A stretch of DNA of 64,000 nt from Pithys albifrons albifrons (Eukaryota > Chordata > Aves > Passeriformes > Thamnophilidae). Of the stretch, positions 34,921-48,500 are shown piece after piece. The position numbers and the translations under genes are program-made. A model generated the notes under the pieces. The model searched no databases, was not told where the DNA came from, and was given only the letters and a program-made list of their open reading frames with translations. How positions within the stretch are numbered: the stretch's first letter is position 1; every line of letters begins with the position of its first letter. Where the stretch lies: contig NC_092461.1 in assembly GCF_047495875.1 (NCBI RefSeq), positions 91,394,431 to 91,458,430 on the forward strand, read 5' to 3'.

Positions 34921-37120
34921 GTTTCTTTGTTCATTTCTCTCCCTGGCAGATTCAGTTACAAAAATCAGCCAGATCCTTTCTAGAAGTAATGTTTTATGGC
35001 TTCCGGCCTCACAGACTTTCCCTGTCTTTTACCTCGAATGATTTTTGAAGACCTTCAAGGTTCAAGTGGACTGAGACACTGAATTCTACAATTTGATTCC
35101 TTCAGACAGTAGATCTGCCTCTTTCTTTTCATTCCATCTGCTAAACTGAAGCTGCAAGAGAGAGTAAGTTGCACTGGGGCATTCTTCTACAGGAGAAGCT
35201 CAGGCATCAGCAGATGAGAAGGTGGTTTCATACAATACACCCTATTTAAAAGCCTTTTAGGCTCTTTTGACATTTTGCTGTAAGAAACAGATCCTTCAAC
35301 TTCACTCCAAAATGCGTGATCAGAACATCTGATCCTATCTTCAGCAATGAAATAAAATAATATGTCCATGAAGATATGACCTTCTAATCGTGACTTCCAG
35401 TCAGAGAACCAGACTAGAGCAATGGTGGCAACAAGTCTGCACAATGAAACTATTAAGCAAAACAAATTGAAATATACATCACCCAGACCTGCACAATTGT
35501 ATGCATTCTTCTTACAAGTTGAGGAAATAGTGTGGGGCAGTAGAAAGCAAGAACAGTGGGCCAACAGTTGATGCACAGAGGCGGTGTTGTGAATTAGATG
35601 AACAAAGGGCTTTGACTCAGGCCTTTTATCTACAGGCTTGTTGAAGGCAGGGTATCATGAGACTGGGTAAAGAAGCACTGACAGCCTTGCAAAATGCAGG
35701 ACAGAGCTCAGAGTATCATTTTTTCCCAATCAACACAGTACCAATGTCAATGATTTCTCTTTTTGAAATATAAACTATGGAGCAAAGTAGAGAAAAACGA
35801 ATTGTTCCAAATCCAAGAGATGCGTCATTCTTTTATTTTATTTCTTTAAGATTGGATAATACTTCTGCAAAACTTCCTCATCTGTTATGTTCTTTCTAAC
35901 CCAGCATTTTGTTGTAAATTTTAATCCTATCAATTATTCCCATATCTGTACCAGAACACAACAGTACACACCAGAGCTTAGCTCACCCAAGATGGGTTCT
36001 GAAGAGCTCAGTACTCAACGGAAACTGCTAGAAATTAACAGCTGTTGTCAAAAGGTGACTGAAATGTTCTGCTAGATATCTACTGATTGAATGTTCAGTG
36101 ATCTATAATAACATAGTTTAGATTGCCAATCAGTAAAGAAATTGAGGCCAGATAGACAAATTTTTAAACATATTTTAACAATGTCATCTACTAATAGAGA
36201 AGAAATGCTCACAAATTCACCTCCCTCTTCCTTGCATGTTATTGCCAAAATATACAAAACAACCAAAAAATTCCTGTGGGTAGCATGGTATGGATTCATG
36301 TTCATGCACACTACAGTTCTCACTTCAGAAGTGCTTTGTTTGGGTACAAGATTCATTCCAAAAGTGATCTCCCTTAACAAGGGAGACAGTGCAGTACATT
36401 GTTCATGTCTATTCTTTACTATCCTATGGTAAAATCCTCAACCCAGTGAAGTCCCTACAACCTTTGTCATGGATTTTGATCTTGCCTTATATTAAGGATC
36501 TGCTTAGAACTAAGGGAAGTTTACTTGTACAGGGACAGAGTGTCACCAAAGTGCCATCTAGGGCTGACTAATTCCCCAAGGAACTGTGAAACATCACAAA
36601 TCTCATTACCTTCTTGTACAGCACACTTTGAGTTTGCACTCAGCAACATGAAATTTAAATATGCATTTTAAAACAAAACACATTTGAACATAATGAACAT
36701 TAAAAACAAAAGTTAAGGTACCGAAGCCTTAGTAAAGCCTACAGGAATACCAGATAGTGCTACAGCAAAACTCTTCATTAAAAATTGAAAAAAAAAAAAT
36801 AAAATACACTGGTCTTGTGGTAAAAAGGCCAAACTCCCATTTCATCTTCAATAAGCTACATGGAGCAGTGACTTTAGACCAGATAAAGACTTTGAAGCAG
36901 CAAAACCTTGCTGCCTGTGACAAGATGTGGGACAAAATGGTGATGCAAATATAGAAGAATAAATGTAACTAAATGTGCTACTCAGAACACAGAAAGCTGA
37001 AGCAGGTGTTTTCATAGCTGTTGGCTTTCAGGTTCCTTCTTTCTTCAAATTTTCTGAATCATATTTTGTTTCTTCTATAAAACACATGGAAAAGCAAAAT
37101 AAGGACCAAATATGAGACTT

Positions 37121-37170
37121 TTGAATTTAAATACATAATTGCAAATTGAATTTAAATACAAAATTGCTTT
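37121..37170. repeat. 25-bp tandem duplication
   Basis: TTGAATTTAAATACAWAATTGC occurs twice in direct tandem with a 25-base period and a handful of differences. Confidence 0.8.
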
Positions 37171-37990
37171 TGAAAAGCAGCCTAAAATCACTGAATATTG
37201 GTTTAAAAAAAAAAACCATGACTCACTTATTCTGATTTTCTTTTCTGGAATTTAGAGCTTTCCTTCTGAGAGATTAGGAAAGACAAGAGTTTCCAGAGAA
37301 CAAAATAATAGACTTAAAATATTAAAGCCTCAGATAAAACATATAAAAATACAATTAAATATTTTATAGAAATTACAGTACTTCTCACTTGTAAACAAGT
37401 ACTCTAGAAGAAATTTTAGCATGAAAACACAGAATTTGAGCTTCTTAACAAAGTCCCAGGGGCAAAAGTATCCCAAGTTGTGTCATTTTTGTATGGACTG
37501 AAGTGAGAAAATTCCTGCCATTGTGAGACTGTTACAAAAATAGGCAGCACCGGCAAAGGAGTGTCAACTGACTTCAGTAAATGAGGGAAATACCAGCAAG
37601 CATAAACCTTGACCTCTACCAGCAATACTCTCATGTCAAGACTTGGAGGTACACACACATAGCCACCTATTTCTGTCGGAGTCTCTTCTTGCTGCAATCC
37701 GTCCCTGGGCAGACAGCCAGTGCAAAATCTCTCCAGCACAGAAGCCCCACTTAAGCCATGGGTTTAAAAGGAACATAATGAAGGGAGTGGCTGAAAATAA
37801 CCTGCCCTTACAAGGCAATCACATTTTAGGATTCCCAGGCCATAGAGAAAAGGCATCTGTAAACAACAGAGTCTCTAAGTCCTGCCTTTCCCATCACCTT
37901 CTTCTTGCAAAAGGAAACCTTGAGAAACTTCTGTGAAAGGAGCAATCCCAATGTGGGAAAGAGAACTCTTAGTGGTTTTGTTCTCCCTAG

Positions 37991-38103
37991 AACTGCCCGT
38001 CTATGGCCGTACCAACAGTAGCTGGGCGGTGGAGCAAACTTTTTCCCAGTTCTGTACATGTGAGAGCAGGGGAATGTGTGCTCCAGGAACCTCCTTGCAG
38101 ATG
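37991..38103 (+). other. Exon-like segment with splice-site look-alikes (unproven)
   Basis: The segment is preceded by a pyrimidine-rich TTTTGTTCTCCCTAG and followed by GTGAGTTTTTTTC, good matches to a splice acceptor and donor. One frame is open throughout (ELPVYGRTNSSWAVEQ...), and CpG sites are denser here than around. I recognise no protein family. With one genome and no neighbouring exon, a chance occurrence or a non-coding RNA exon is as likely as a coding exon. Confidence 0.15.
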
Positions 38104-41100
38104 GTGAGTTTTTTTCTTTATGCCTTCGTCTTTGCCGCTAATTCGTAATCTGCCCTCTAGGTTCCCTGGGGCCAAGGGAAGAGGATGAGCTTTATATAGC
38201 TGTCCTCGGGGACTGGGTGAATCACAGAGTAACATCTAATCCCTCTTGCACTCCGCAACTTGTAACATCCCAGCTGAATATCGAGACAGGGAAAATAAGT
38301 TGCAGTGTTACATACAAAACTCAGGCAGAGATATCACAAGCACAGTTAGAGCAGTTATCCACTGCCACCATAAAACTCAAAGTAAAAAAGTAAACAAAGG
38401 AAAACAACCGGAGACCAGTGAGGGTGCAGAAACCATTTAGAAAGGCCAAGATGCCATGTTCTTTATTTTGGCACTTAGTTTTTCTTAGGTTTTTGAAAAA
38501 TAATATTCAGTAGTCATTGGGTGAATCTACTGCATGATTTTTTAATTTTTTTTTTCCTGGAGAGGGCAAGGAGCCATTTTTTTTTAAATGCTCGGCCACC
38601 ATGTTTGGTATCTCAGCTGTATATCATGCACTGTTTGTCATTTCACGCCACTTAGAACAAATCCCAGTTGGCTGGAATCCTAGTCCTGTGGACTGTGAGT
38701 CATGGATATTAAATGACCATCATGTGAGCTCCTGCATGCTGCTGTGGTTAGTGTGTGACACTGTAAAGTTGTACAGTATCTTATCACAGAAGACCGTCAA
38801 CAAGAATAAATTATTTGAGCGGGAGCACTTTCCAAACAACACGAATTAATTACTTGTTTTAGCAAGAGGCAAGTAGGGGGTAGAGATGCATGAAGCTGAA
38901 GCAAAGGTACAGCAGTTATTGTTTTTTGGGGGGACCAATAAGCCACAGAAAATCAGCTGCTGGTTCTGTAGTAGTAGATCCAGGGCAAGAATGTAAAAGA
39001 TACTGTCTGTAATGGAAGGGTTTGCAAGAAACTTTAAATCTCCTCAAGGAAATCCTGTAGTAGTCTTTTTGATGCATAATTATAGTCCAGCCCAGTCTTG
39101 TTGAAGTATCCTACCAGGATAAGGAATTGAACACAAGCATTTAAGAATTCATCCCTTAGAAACCAAAACCAATTTTGGGATTGACTAAAATGCCAGTCCT
39201 AATTCAGAATTTTAAAACAAGTAATGATATCTTTTTCACTGATGTGATATGCACAGTCCTGGCAGTGGATGATTTTAGTCTAGCAGAAGCTGAAATTAAA
39301 AGATTTACTGAGCAATCCATTTCATGTTAGTGACATGCAGGAAATCTGTATGACAAATCAGACTGGAAAACATTATTTTCAAAGAATACCATTTCATACC
39401 TTCATTAGGTAGGTTTATTCCATCCTAGCTAAGACCTGGGTAAATTCCTGCCATCGGTGACAAAATGAATATCCATTTTAGCCAACACACAGGAAAACCC
39501 TGTAAAGAGTTAGATGTGAAAGCCCATTTCCATCCTTGTAAGCATGGGTAAGTTGTCCAGGCTAGAAGTTGCTGTTGTCCAGTCCGAAGTGTTATCCAGT
39601 TACCTTCTGCAGGTTATTCTGAAATCATGTACTGCTATCAGAGGTTCTTACGAGTCTATAATGTTTCAGTTCTCAGTCACGGCTCCAACAAAATTACTTC
39701 TCTTGCTTCCAGTTCCAGCTTAGATCTGTTTTTTCTGTCTTTGCTTGTGTTTTTCTTCCTGGTAGCAGCTCCTGGCTTCTTCCCACTATCCCAGCAGTTT
39801 CCCCTACCTTTGCTTATGTTTCTACCACGTCATAGCAGTGTAGTTAGCTCTCCTTAGGTCAGCCAAGCCAGGCATTTAGAGCTTGCACTTTCTAACACCT
39901 TTCAAGCACGGAGTCATTTAAAACAAATTATATTTCTTGAATTAAGCATCAAAAATTTTCATTTGAAGTCTGTTCACAGGCCAAAAGAGACAGTTAAAAC
40001 TCACTACTGATTTTTTGTAGAGAAGTCCAGAGTTTTAGAGAAATAAATATTACTTGAATCAGATGGGGGAAATTTATTCAAATTAATCCACATTTAATCA
40101 AAACCACCATTATAAAGACATCAGCAAGTTGTATCAGAGGAAGATTAAAGCTGTTAATTCACTGTACTCAAGTTATTGTGAGCGTCAGAGAAAAGTTAAA
40201 CACTCTGTTGAGTATTATTAATAAAAACAGTGTATTAAAAATACAGCTATGGCACTACAGCTAGTTCCAACTTTGCATATTTTATTTTTATTTTTTGTAC
40301 ATATAGAGGCAAATTTTAAAAATGCTTTTGAATTTGAAAGACTTTAAAAGAGAACATCTTCTCAACTATTGAGAAGCTCATGGAGAGAAAAGACCAAGGG
40401 GAAGCAGGATTATTCACAGACACATGAATGTATATTAGATAAGAGATAAATCAGTCTTATTAACCAACTGGGAAGACCATGAAGTAATAAAATAAAACAT
40501 TAACATGAAAAATGCAGATTAAAAATTAGGGAAATTTTCATGACTATGTGAAGACAGAATAAACCCAGATGCAAATCAGAAACAAGGTGCAAGGAAAAGC
40601 TGTGAAATTAACTTCATGGAGGATATTGAAGACATCAGTCTGTGGGGAGCCACTTCAGCATAATAAAATCAGAGCTTTCAAGATGCAAAGGCATGAACTG
40701 GGGAATCCACTCGCTACTTTCTAATCCAAATCATCAGAAATGGCTTTGGTGAGCTAAATGTTATTTTGTCACAACTTGTCCCCATTTATTACAACCCAGT
40801 TTCCTTGAAATACATGGATCAGACTGACAAGGATGTTGACAATGGCCCCTTAACCTGAATGTGACAGCAAGGCCAGACACTGGGGCATCTGACTGAAAGT
40901 CATTGCTATTTTTCCAGGTCTAATCTTTCTTTTTAATTTAACCTGCTTTGGGGAGAGCATTTAAAAACTAGAAAGCATACTGAGATAAATTCTCAAAGGG
41001 ATTTTTATGAATAGATGTGTTTTGCTTTGTTTCTAGCAAAGATTAATGCTTTTGCATAAGGGTTGGGAAACAGCTTTACAGTCAAACAGAAGCCACTGCT

Positions 41101-42565
41101 GATCCCTCAAGTAGAGCACAGGCCTGTCAGTCTCATTCTGGTGTTTGGAAATAGAAATATTTTCTTCTTTTCTTTCCACAACTGTGATAACAAACTGTAA
41201 GCCAAAGTACAACTAAAGTGTCTCCAGAAATTACACTGTTTGCAAGAAATGCATTTTAAACTTATTATAATAGTGTACTAAAGAGCTTGAAATTTTCATG
41301 CCCACAGGGCAATATAGCACTCCATTTGTGACAAGCATGTAGACTTCTTTAGTTTTATGAATACTCTTCAAGAAAACATTTAATTTTTCTCTCCGGGGAA
41401 AACATTAAACCCTACCTCAAAAAACTGTACAGAAGAAGGAAATTTGGTTTGATACTGCCATGTTTTGTCTTCCAGTCATCAAAATTAAATTGCTTCCCCG
41501 TATGTATTCCAGCTTTGAATTCATAAAGTCCTACTGCTCTGAATCAAAATAATAAACCTAGAACATATTTTACATTTTATAATAAATACTCCTTTGTAAC
41601 ATTAGAGTGCTTCTCTTATTTTGCAAGATTCTGGAGATCCATGATTACTTTGGGTTTCTAAGGAAATAGGGTTTAGGTGATCACAGTACGTCCACTCATA
41701 CATTTCTCTTTCCATCTCTCTGCTCAAACAACAGAATATTTTTATTCACACTTGACTGAGTGGATGAAGATGTCAAAGATGAAGCATTTCTACAAGTTTT
41801 TTGTTTGGGTAAAGGAAAACAAGCCAAGCTGGTTCTGCCAAAGGGATCCACCCAGTGTGCATGGTCAGAGCTGGTAGCCAGGTGGACAGTCAGTATATGT
41901 GCATTGACAGGGCAACCAGTACCTTGTGTGGTTTTGCCCCTGCCACACCATGTGCTGCCACTCGCCCCTCTGGTCAGGTAAAACTCCTATAACCAAGCTG
42001 GGACATCAGAAATGATCCATAGAAAATTTCCTTCTCTTTTTGGAGAGGCATGTGGATTCCAGCCTCCGGAAGCACACAGCAGCACAAGATAAAACAGAAT
42101 CCAATCCTGCCAAAGGCACTTAAGTGATGAGCTCTCAGGATTGCCAAAACAGAGGCAGATATCCATAATTATCTAATATCCAGTGTTACTGACGTGCTGC
42201 AACAAATGCTCACTCACACAGAGCACATGCAGGGATATGGCTTCAGGTCTCTGTTTCTGGGCCAGAACTCATCCTGCCATGCTCAGTAAGGCACTGTGCA
42301 GCCTGGACAGCAAACTGAAGATATTAGCACCCACAGAAGTGTCCTGCCCAGTGCTGGGAAGTTCAACACAGCTGGAAACCTACCTACTGCACTGGGTAGC
42401 TGTGTTAGCATATATGCCAAACTGTGGCTTTGCTGCTGTAGCTGCCAGACTTTGCTTAAAGGGAGTTCAGTTAGGAATTCCCCCTGCTTCAGATGCATCC
42501 AGCTCATCATAAGAATCAATGCATACAAAGAATTTATTTGTACCTCATTCTGTTCAACCTCAATT

Positions 42566-42785
42566 TGCACCAGGGGAGGCTAAGATTGGATATTAGCAAA
42601 ATTTTATTCATTGAAAGTGTGGAACAGGCTGCCTGGGGAAGTGGTGGAATCATGGTACCTGGAAGTGTTCAAAATTCATGTCCACATTGCCCTTAGGGAG
42701 TCAGTTTAGTGGTGGACCTGGCAGTGTTAGGTTAATGGCTGGCCTTTTCCAGCCTAAATGATTCTAGGATTCTTTGATTCTGTAG
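42566..42785 (+). mobile_element. CR1 LINE 3' fragment, old
   Basis: TTGCACCAGGGGAGGCTAAG and GATTGGATATTAGCAAAATT match the CR1 region before the ORF2 end. It then passes through ACAGGCTGCCTGGGGAAGTG and ends in GATTCTAGGATTCTTTGATT, a decayed form of the ATTCTATG tail. Heavy divergence indicates an old copy. Confidence 0.88.
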
Positions 42786-43704
42786 GATCTAGAAAGCTTG
42801 AAATTGGTTGAGCAAACATGAACTGGAGAGATTTACAGGACAGAATTTCAGAAAGCTTCAAAGTGCTACCTAGCCAGCCCTCTAATTAAAATAGCATGGT
42901 ATTTATCTTCACATTTTCCCTGTTAGGCTACAAACCACTGCAATTCTCATGTTTTACACACACAGCATTGAAACACTATCTGCAGTGTAGATACCCTTCA
43001 AATTCAGAGGAGGAGAGTGGGCACCTAGAGGGCAAGAGCTGCCTAAGCAGTTTCATCACTCTGCCATATGAGGGGATCAAGTCCTTTCTGGGACACTGGC
43101 AACACATTAACACCATGCAGTGAGTCTGGAGCTGGCTCTGGCATCCAGAGTGTAGGCACAGCCTTGGTCACAAGGCTGAGAGAAGAGAGAGAACTGAGAC
43201 TGACAGCTGTGCTACAGGGAGCTGGAGTGAGAAAGGCTAAGGGTGAGGGTCAAATTGCTGCAGGAGCAAGTGCCACAGTATCTGGTTTCAACCCAGCAAA
43301 TTACCTACCTGTCCTTAACTCCCTTACACATTTTTATCCTACATGTTTGTTAACATAGCAATTTCTGTAGGAATTGAATCCATTTCACATCCAAATGTGC
43401 CCAAAAAATTACCAAAGTGAAAGAATGGGAATTTATTGTATTTCTCAGTGAGCAGAACTATGCAGAAAACAACACTTGGCTTAACAGAGAATAATTTGCA
43501 GATCCCAAGGGAGAGAAATAATACTTAATTTGACGAAGAAGAATGGCTGAGAAAAAAAATCTAGAATAGGTTTTAGGGTGAAATGTAGTATTTAACAAGA
43601 ATCAATTCAAGAAACTTGATCTAAAAGTTGTCGTGCTCTGAGACTATATTCAAGGGCTGAACGGGATAATCATTTCTGTGGAAATAGCAAGTTAAATGGG
43701 CAAG
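42786..43704. other. Non-coding sequence
   Basis: No gene identified. The stretch near 43270 (CTGGTTTCAACCCAGC) faintly resembles an LTR terminus in reverse orientation, but I could not find a partner end. Confidence 0.4.
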
Positions 43705-43709
43705 GGGAA
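43705..43709. repeat. Left 5-bp target duplication
   Basis: GGGAA is repeated at 44271-44275. Confidence 0.85.
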
Positions 43710-44270
43710 TGTATTGGGTCTGGCTGAGATGGAGTTCATTTTCCCCATAGCAGCCCTCCCAGTGCTGTGCTTTGCATTGGTAGCTAGAAAGGTGTTGAGA
43801 ACACACCAGTGCTTTGGCTACTGCTGAGAAGCGCTGGCACAGCATCAGCACTGTCTCTCAACATTCCTCTCCCTTCAGTAGGCTGATCCTAGGAGGGGAC
43901 ACAGCTGACCACCTCACCCAGACTAATCAAAGGGATATTCCATACCATATGATGTCAGTTTGGATATAAAAGCTAAGTAAAAAAAGAGGAAAGGGAGTAT
44001 TAGTTCTTTACAGTGTTTGCTTTTTGGAGCAACCGCTACTCATGCTGAAGCCCTGTTCCCAGGTAGTGGCCAGGTATCCCTTTCTGTTGGGAAGTAGAGA
44101 ACAAAGTCATTCTTTTTCTCTTTGTGCATATGCAAGCTTTTGCTTTTGCTTATGTAAACTGCCTTGTGAGTTGTTTTCCATTTTATTTTCTTTTCCCTGT
44201 CCAGGTGGGAAGGGGAGTGATGGAGCAGCTTGGTGGGCACCTGGTATCCAACCAAGGTCAATGCACCACA
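43710..44270 (+). mobile_element. Solo LTR, ERVL-like, plus strand
   Basis: This 561-bp LTR begins TGTATTGGGTCTGGCTGAGA, contains TTTTCCCCATAGCAGCCCTC and the AAAGGTGTTGA block I know from a widespread avian ERVL-type LTR, and ends GGTCAATGCACCACA. The TG...CA ends and the perfect 5-bp duplication define it. A TATA box lies at 43965-43971. The usual AATAAA after the TATA region appears mutated (GAACAAA near 44098). No internal retroviral sequence follows. The frames at 44024-44353 and on the opposite strand are readings of LTR sequence. Confidence 0.92.
43965..43971 (+). promoter_or_regulatory. TATA box of the LTR promoter
   Basis: TATAAAA lies about 255 bases into the LTR, at the U3/R position expected for this LTR type, preceded by the TATTCCATACCATATGATG segment. 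Confidence 0.6.
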
Positions 44271-44275
44271 GGGAA
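44271..44275. repeat. Right 5-bp target duplication
   Basis: GGGAA is identical to 43705-43709. Confidence 0.85.
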
Positions 44276-44959
44276 GAAAAAGGCAGAAAGAGCAACCTTT
44301 ATGATGTAACTTTTAATGGATTAAGTCTGAGTTTTCTTTCTTGTGTGTTTTAAAATCTGTCATTAGAGAAACATGTACATTACATACATAAATATATGAG
44401 TCTTGTAACCCTAACACGACCTGACGTTATTGAGTTATGATTTCATACGCATATCACTGATATGTTTCTGCCCAACACAAGTGCCAAATTCCAAAGCAGG
44501 GCTCCAGGGCACCTCATCATGTAAAATCACTGCCCAACACACCTTCCAGAGTAGTCAAGGAGCAGAGGAGTGGATCATATCAGAAGCTAATTCAGGTAGA
44601 TACAGGAAACAGATGAAAGTGTCTTCTGCTGGCTGGTCATAACCAGGAAAGCACTTTGACATGCAGTAAGATGCCAGAGAGGCCCAGAAGAGCAACTGAT
44701 TTGTCAGAGCAGACTTTCTTCCTCTGAGCAGATGGCTGGCAGCAAGATACCCTGAGAAGCTGCCAGGCCAATCAGAGAATCTCTGCAGAGAAGGATACTT
44801 ACAAACTTCCCACCTTTGGGGTCCTGAGAGGCCTGAGGGAAGAAGTATCCCAACTTAAAACTGCAGCCTCAGTTACTATGTGAGAGATGGTGGTGACAGG
44901 GGAGAGCCTAAATATCCAAAATAAGCATGCCAGTTTTGTTTGCAGGAGAAAAGGAATTA
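44276..44959. other. Non-coding sequence, possibly degenerate ERV DNA in its last part
   Basis: No gene seen. The part from about 44650 resembles in composition the LTR-like fragment that follows and may belong to it. Confidence 0.35.
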
Positions 44960-45365
44960 GGTGTCTCAGACACCCAAGCAGAGATTCACCTGCAATCCCT
45001 GGAGAGACCACAGTGGAGCAGATGCCCACACTGCAGCCCATGGAGAACACCACATGGAGCAGGTGGATGTTTCCTGAAGGAACTACACCCTGGAGAGAGA
45101 CCATGCTGGTGAAGACTTTATCCTGAAGGAATTTCATCCTGTGAGAGGGACCCAGATGGAGCAGCAGGACAGCAGAAAGAGGAAAGAGCATCAGAGAAGA
45201 GCTGTTATGGACTGACCACAGCCCACTTTTCCCATCTCCCAGCACCACTTAGGGTAGGAGGTAAATTAGTCAGGAATCAAAGGGTGATGTTGAGCCTGGG
45301 AAAAGATGGTATTGAGGGGAAAGTTGTTATTTTAACTTTTGTCTTTGTGACTCTCAATCCAGCCT
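44960..45365 (+). mobile_element. Degenerate ERV LTR-like fragment
   Basis: The text repeats variants of GGAGAGACCACAGTGGAGCAG and of CCTGAAGGAACTACACCCTG, then GGACTGACCACAGCCCACTT. I associate this order with another common avian ERVL-type LTR. Neither end nor a target duplication is visible, so this is a truncated or eroded piece. The 149-residue frame on the minus strand (44799-45248) is an antisense reading of it. Confidence 0.5.
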
Positions 45366-45462
45366 GGAAAAAAGAAGATTTTTGGGGTGATCTAATTTCA
45401 CCCTTCACCTTCAAGGATTCTATAGAATGATTGAGGAGGAATGTCAGTGGGTATTGGAATTA

Positions 45463-45516
45463 GTTGATCTCTAAGGTCACTTCCAATCCAAACTATTCTG
45501 TGATTCTATGATTCTA
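45463..45516 (+). mobile_element. CR1 3' tip
   Basis: TCTAAGGTCACTTCCAATCC followed by CTGTGATTCTATGATTCT is the last 50-odd bases of a CR1 element. Such very short 3' tips are common products of extreme 5' truncation. Confidence 0.88.
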
Positions 45517-48500
45517 ATGCCAGGGACTGACTTTGTGATATGACTGTAATAGCAGTCACACAATATTATAGTCTTTGAAAAAAAGAGAAATGGGTTGAAA
45601 TGTGAATCGTGGATTTTTGTGAGATATACTTAGCCACAACAGTGGCCATCAGGTGAAAGAAATGGTGCTGAGACTCCTAGCCACGTAGAGAATGCATTTG
45701 AAGACCATTTGTGGCCATCTCTGTCTAAGTCATGTATGCAGTACAGGCAGCAATACAAAGGAGGGAACCATAAATGAGCTACTAGAAAACTACTAGAAAC
45801 AAAGATAACAACAGAGCTCTCCAAATAATATTCTATTTTGTTTTCAATCTGTAGTCTTAGAGTCAAATTGTGTGCTTACTGCACTACATATACATACCTA
45901 CATATGTTTCAAATTCCCTTTGATATTCAACACAGATATTAATGTTTGTGGCTCAATAAAAGAGCACAAGGCTCTAAGGATGCTTAAGGTGACTTGAGCA
46001 GCTTCTTATATCTGAGTGCATACACATTTAGGAGAAAATTTCAGACAGAACTGCATAAAAATGTTCTGAGGCACAGGAAACATTTCTGCACTGCAATGTA
46101 TTTACTGCACTCCCCTGAAAAGCAGGACTTTAGAACAGCCTAACCCACAGGAAAATGTAACACAACTGTGATGCATTTGTACAGAGGTAGGCACCAAGTA
46201 CATCTGGCCTGCCAGTAAAATCCCAGTTTATGAGTTAGGATCACTTGAGCAGGTATCGCCCATGGGGTCCTCTGCCAAGTCAAACAGCAGCATCTGAAAG
46301 CTGTTATTTACATTCTGTGTGGGAAAGAAAGGAGATCACACACAGGTAGGTTCCAAGAAGAATGGGAAAGTGAAAAAATGGATTTGCAATGATGAGCTGA
46401 AAAGTTGGAAAGAGAGAATACTACCTAAATAGTTAAACATTTGTGATTACATTTGTGATGGTGTGGATGCTGTTTGCCTTAGCTTCCCATGATTTTTTAT
46501 CCAATGTATTAAACACAGTATAAAAATATGCAAGGATTAAGAGAAATTAAATAGAACAGACATAGCAAGCAACTGGCCCCAAGAGACACAGTAGATATTG
46601 TAAAAGAATTACATCAAGCTTGCTCAGGGAGGTTCAGATGATCTGGGAGGAAAGGGAGATGGCTCAGGAAGGTGACAGCTTCCTGGTACCTTCCATGTCC
46701 TGAGCTGTGACAGCTCTGCAACTCAATCCACAGCACAACAGAATAAAAGCATTTCTAAGTGTCCAGCCCAAAGCCACTGCTCCACCCAGAGCTAAGAGGT
46801 TTTCTGAGATTCCAGATCCAGGAACGTCTAACAAGGCTGGGAATGAGAAAAGCAGTTAAATGTCAGAGGATAAAGGAATTGAAGCAGAAAGAGACAGATG
46901 TTTCCCTGGCACATGGCTAAACTGTCTGGTGGGAGACTTTGGCAAAAGCTCATGGTCTGCCTGTTGCTATTGCTGTTGAGAGGAACTGGGCTTTGTGCAC
47001 AATTACATAAACAAACAAGTGAGCTCAAGACTATCCCAAATTTGAACCCATTTTTCATGCAGATGCCCCCTCCCTCCTGCAAAGCCTCGGTATTCAGTTT
47101 GCCATGAAACCAAAAGGGCAATGAGGCTATCATCATCCCCTGGGTCACACAGTGAGGTAGCCCAGCAACAAGCAGTGCAGAACCAAACTACTGATTGACC
47201 TGTCCATTAACTTGCACTCTTCCTTTTCCTTTTTGACTGTGTGAACCACAGGAAAGACAAAGAGCTCTTCTCATCAGATTTTGGACTAAGACATTCCTAC
47301 TTTAATCACAAGAAATAATTATTGGAATCAACAGGATTTGTGTTTTCAGATGATTTGGAAGATGCTTTAAATGGCATTTCTTGCTATATTTTATCAGTGT
47401 CAGGACACAGCACAGAAAAATGCAAAATGAAAATAACAATAGTTGACTTAATATTTTGAACAGAAAGATACAATTCATTGGGAACCTGAAAGAAGATCAG
47501 GACTGCTCTGACCTTATTGGAATCATGTTTTATTTTGCACATACTAGAAAGAGTGGGAGATTAAAGCAGTTTAAAAATCTTCTCCTAAATTCTGCAAAAA
47601 TCTGGCTTGCAGAGAAGGTTTACATTTTCTTGATTTACTTTCCATCCAACAGTGTTCTCAGGCTGGGATTAATAGCAGCAAAATAGAGTGACTTGCAGTA
47701 AAAATACTGAATGGGCCTATATGATAACTATGCTCTAGGAGCTTGCAGGGGCTGGCTGACAGAAACTGTGGTGCTCTGCTAGGTTAGTCTAATTAGAGCT
47801 CTTCCTTGCAGCTTCAATTGACACTTTGGAAACCTGTAAACTTCTCTAAACATAGACGGTCTTCCATTTGCTGCAGTTCAAGAGAGGACCCTCTTCTTGC
47901 ACTCTTCCCTTGAACTGTTTCCATGGAATACTGTCCATATTCAGAAAAATGTACAGGTTGCCAAACTGTCAACTAAAGCTGTAATGAATGGCTCTAATTA
48001 CATTCAAGTAGCAGAGAGCATTGCCATTTTAATCAAATCTGAGCCTTGTGAGATATTTGGCAGAAATACAAGAGAAAGCCTGAGGAAAACACTGCCAAAA
48101 TGTTAGCAACCTTTTATTCTAAATTCTGCCTGTCAGAGAACTGAATACCAACTGCTTTGAAAAGGTTTTTTGTTTTATAGTTGGGGCTTTTTTATTGTAG
48201 CCTATATGGTCTCCTCATGAATTATTATCCTGTTCTCTAACAACAAAATAAAACAAAACAAAAAAAAACACAGGCCCACAATTTCAAGACTAAAAATTAT
48301 GATCAGCAATTTCACTAATCAGTCAGCTACAGCCACGTTGCCAGTCACAGAGGCAAAGGGGACCTAATAACATCCTTTCACTCAAAATGTTTCTGCCAGC
48401 ACTCTCAGCTTCATGTTGTGTACAGCAAGAGGCATACAAGCAAACTGCTTTGTCAGATATCCTGTCAGATGCTGCCCCAGCTCCTTTCCAAATGGCACAA

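Larger units (their letters stand above)
34921..42565. other. AT-rich non-coding sequence
   Basis: No gene or recognised transposon. It includes a 25-bp tandem duplication (37121-37170) and a weak exon-like segment (37991-38103), listed separately. Frames of up to 129 residues (35187-35576 minus) have no motifs. The 42.18-42.56 kb part is GC-richer with overlapping frames on both strands and may be old repeat, but I cannot identify it. Confidence 0.45.

Noticed and set aside
44799..45248. 149-residue open frame on the minus strand
   Set aside because: Reads an LTR-like fragment in antisense; no motif.
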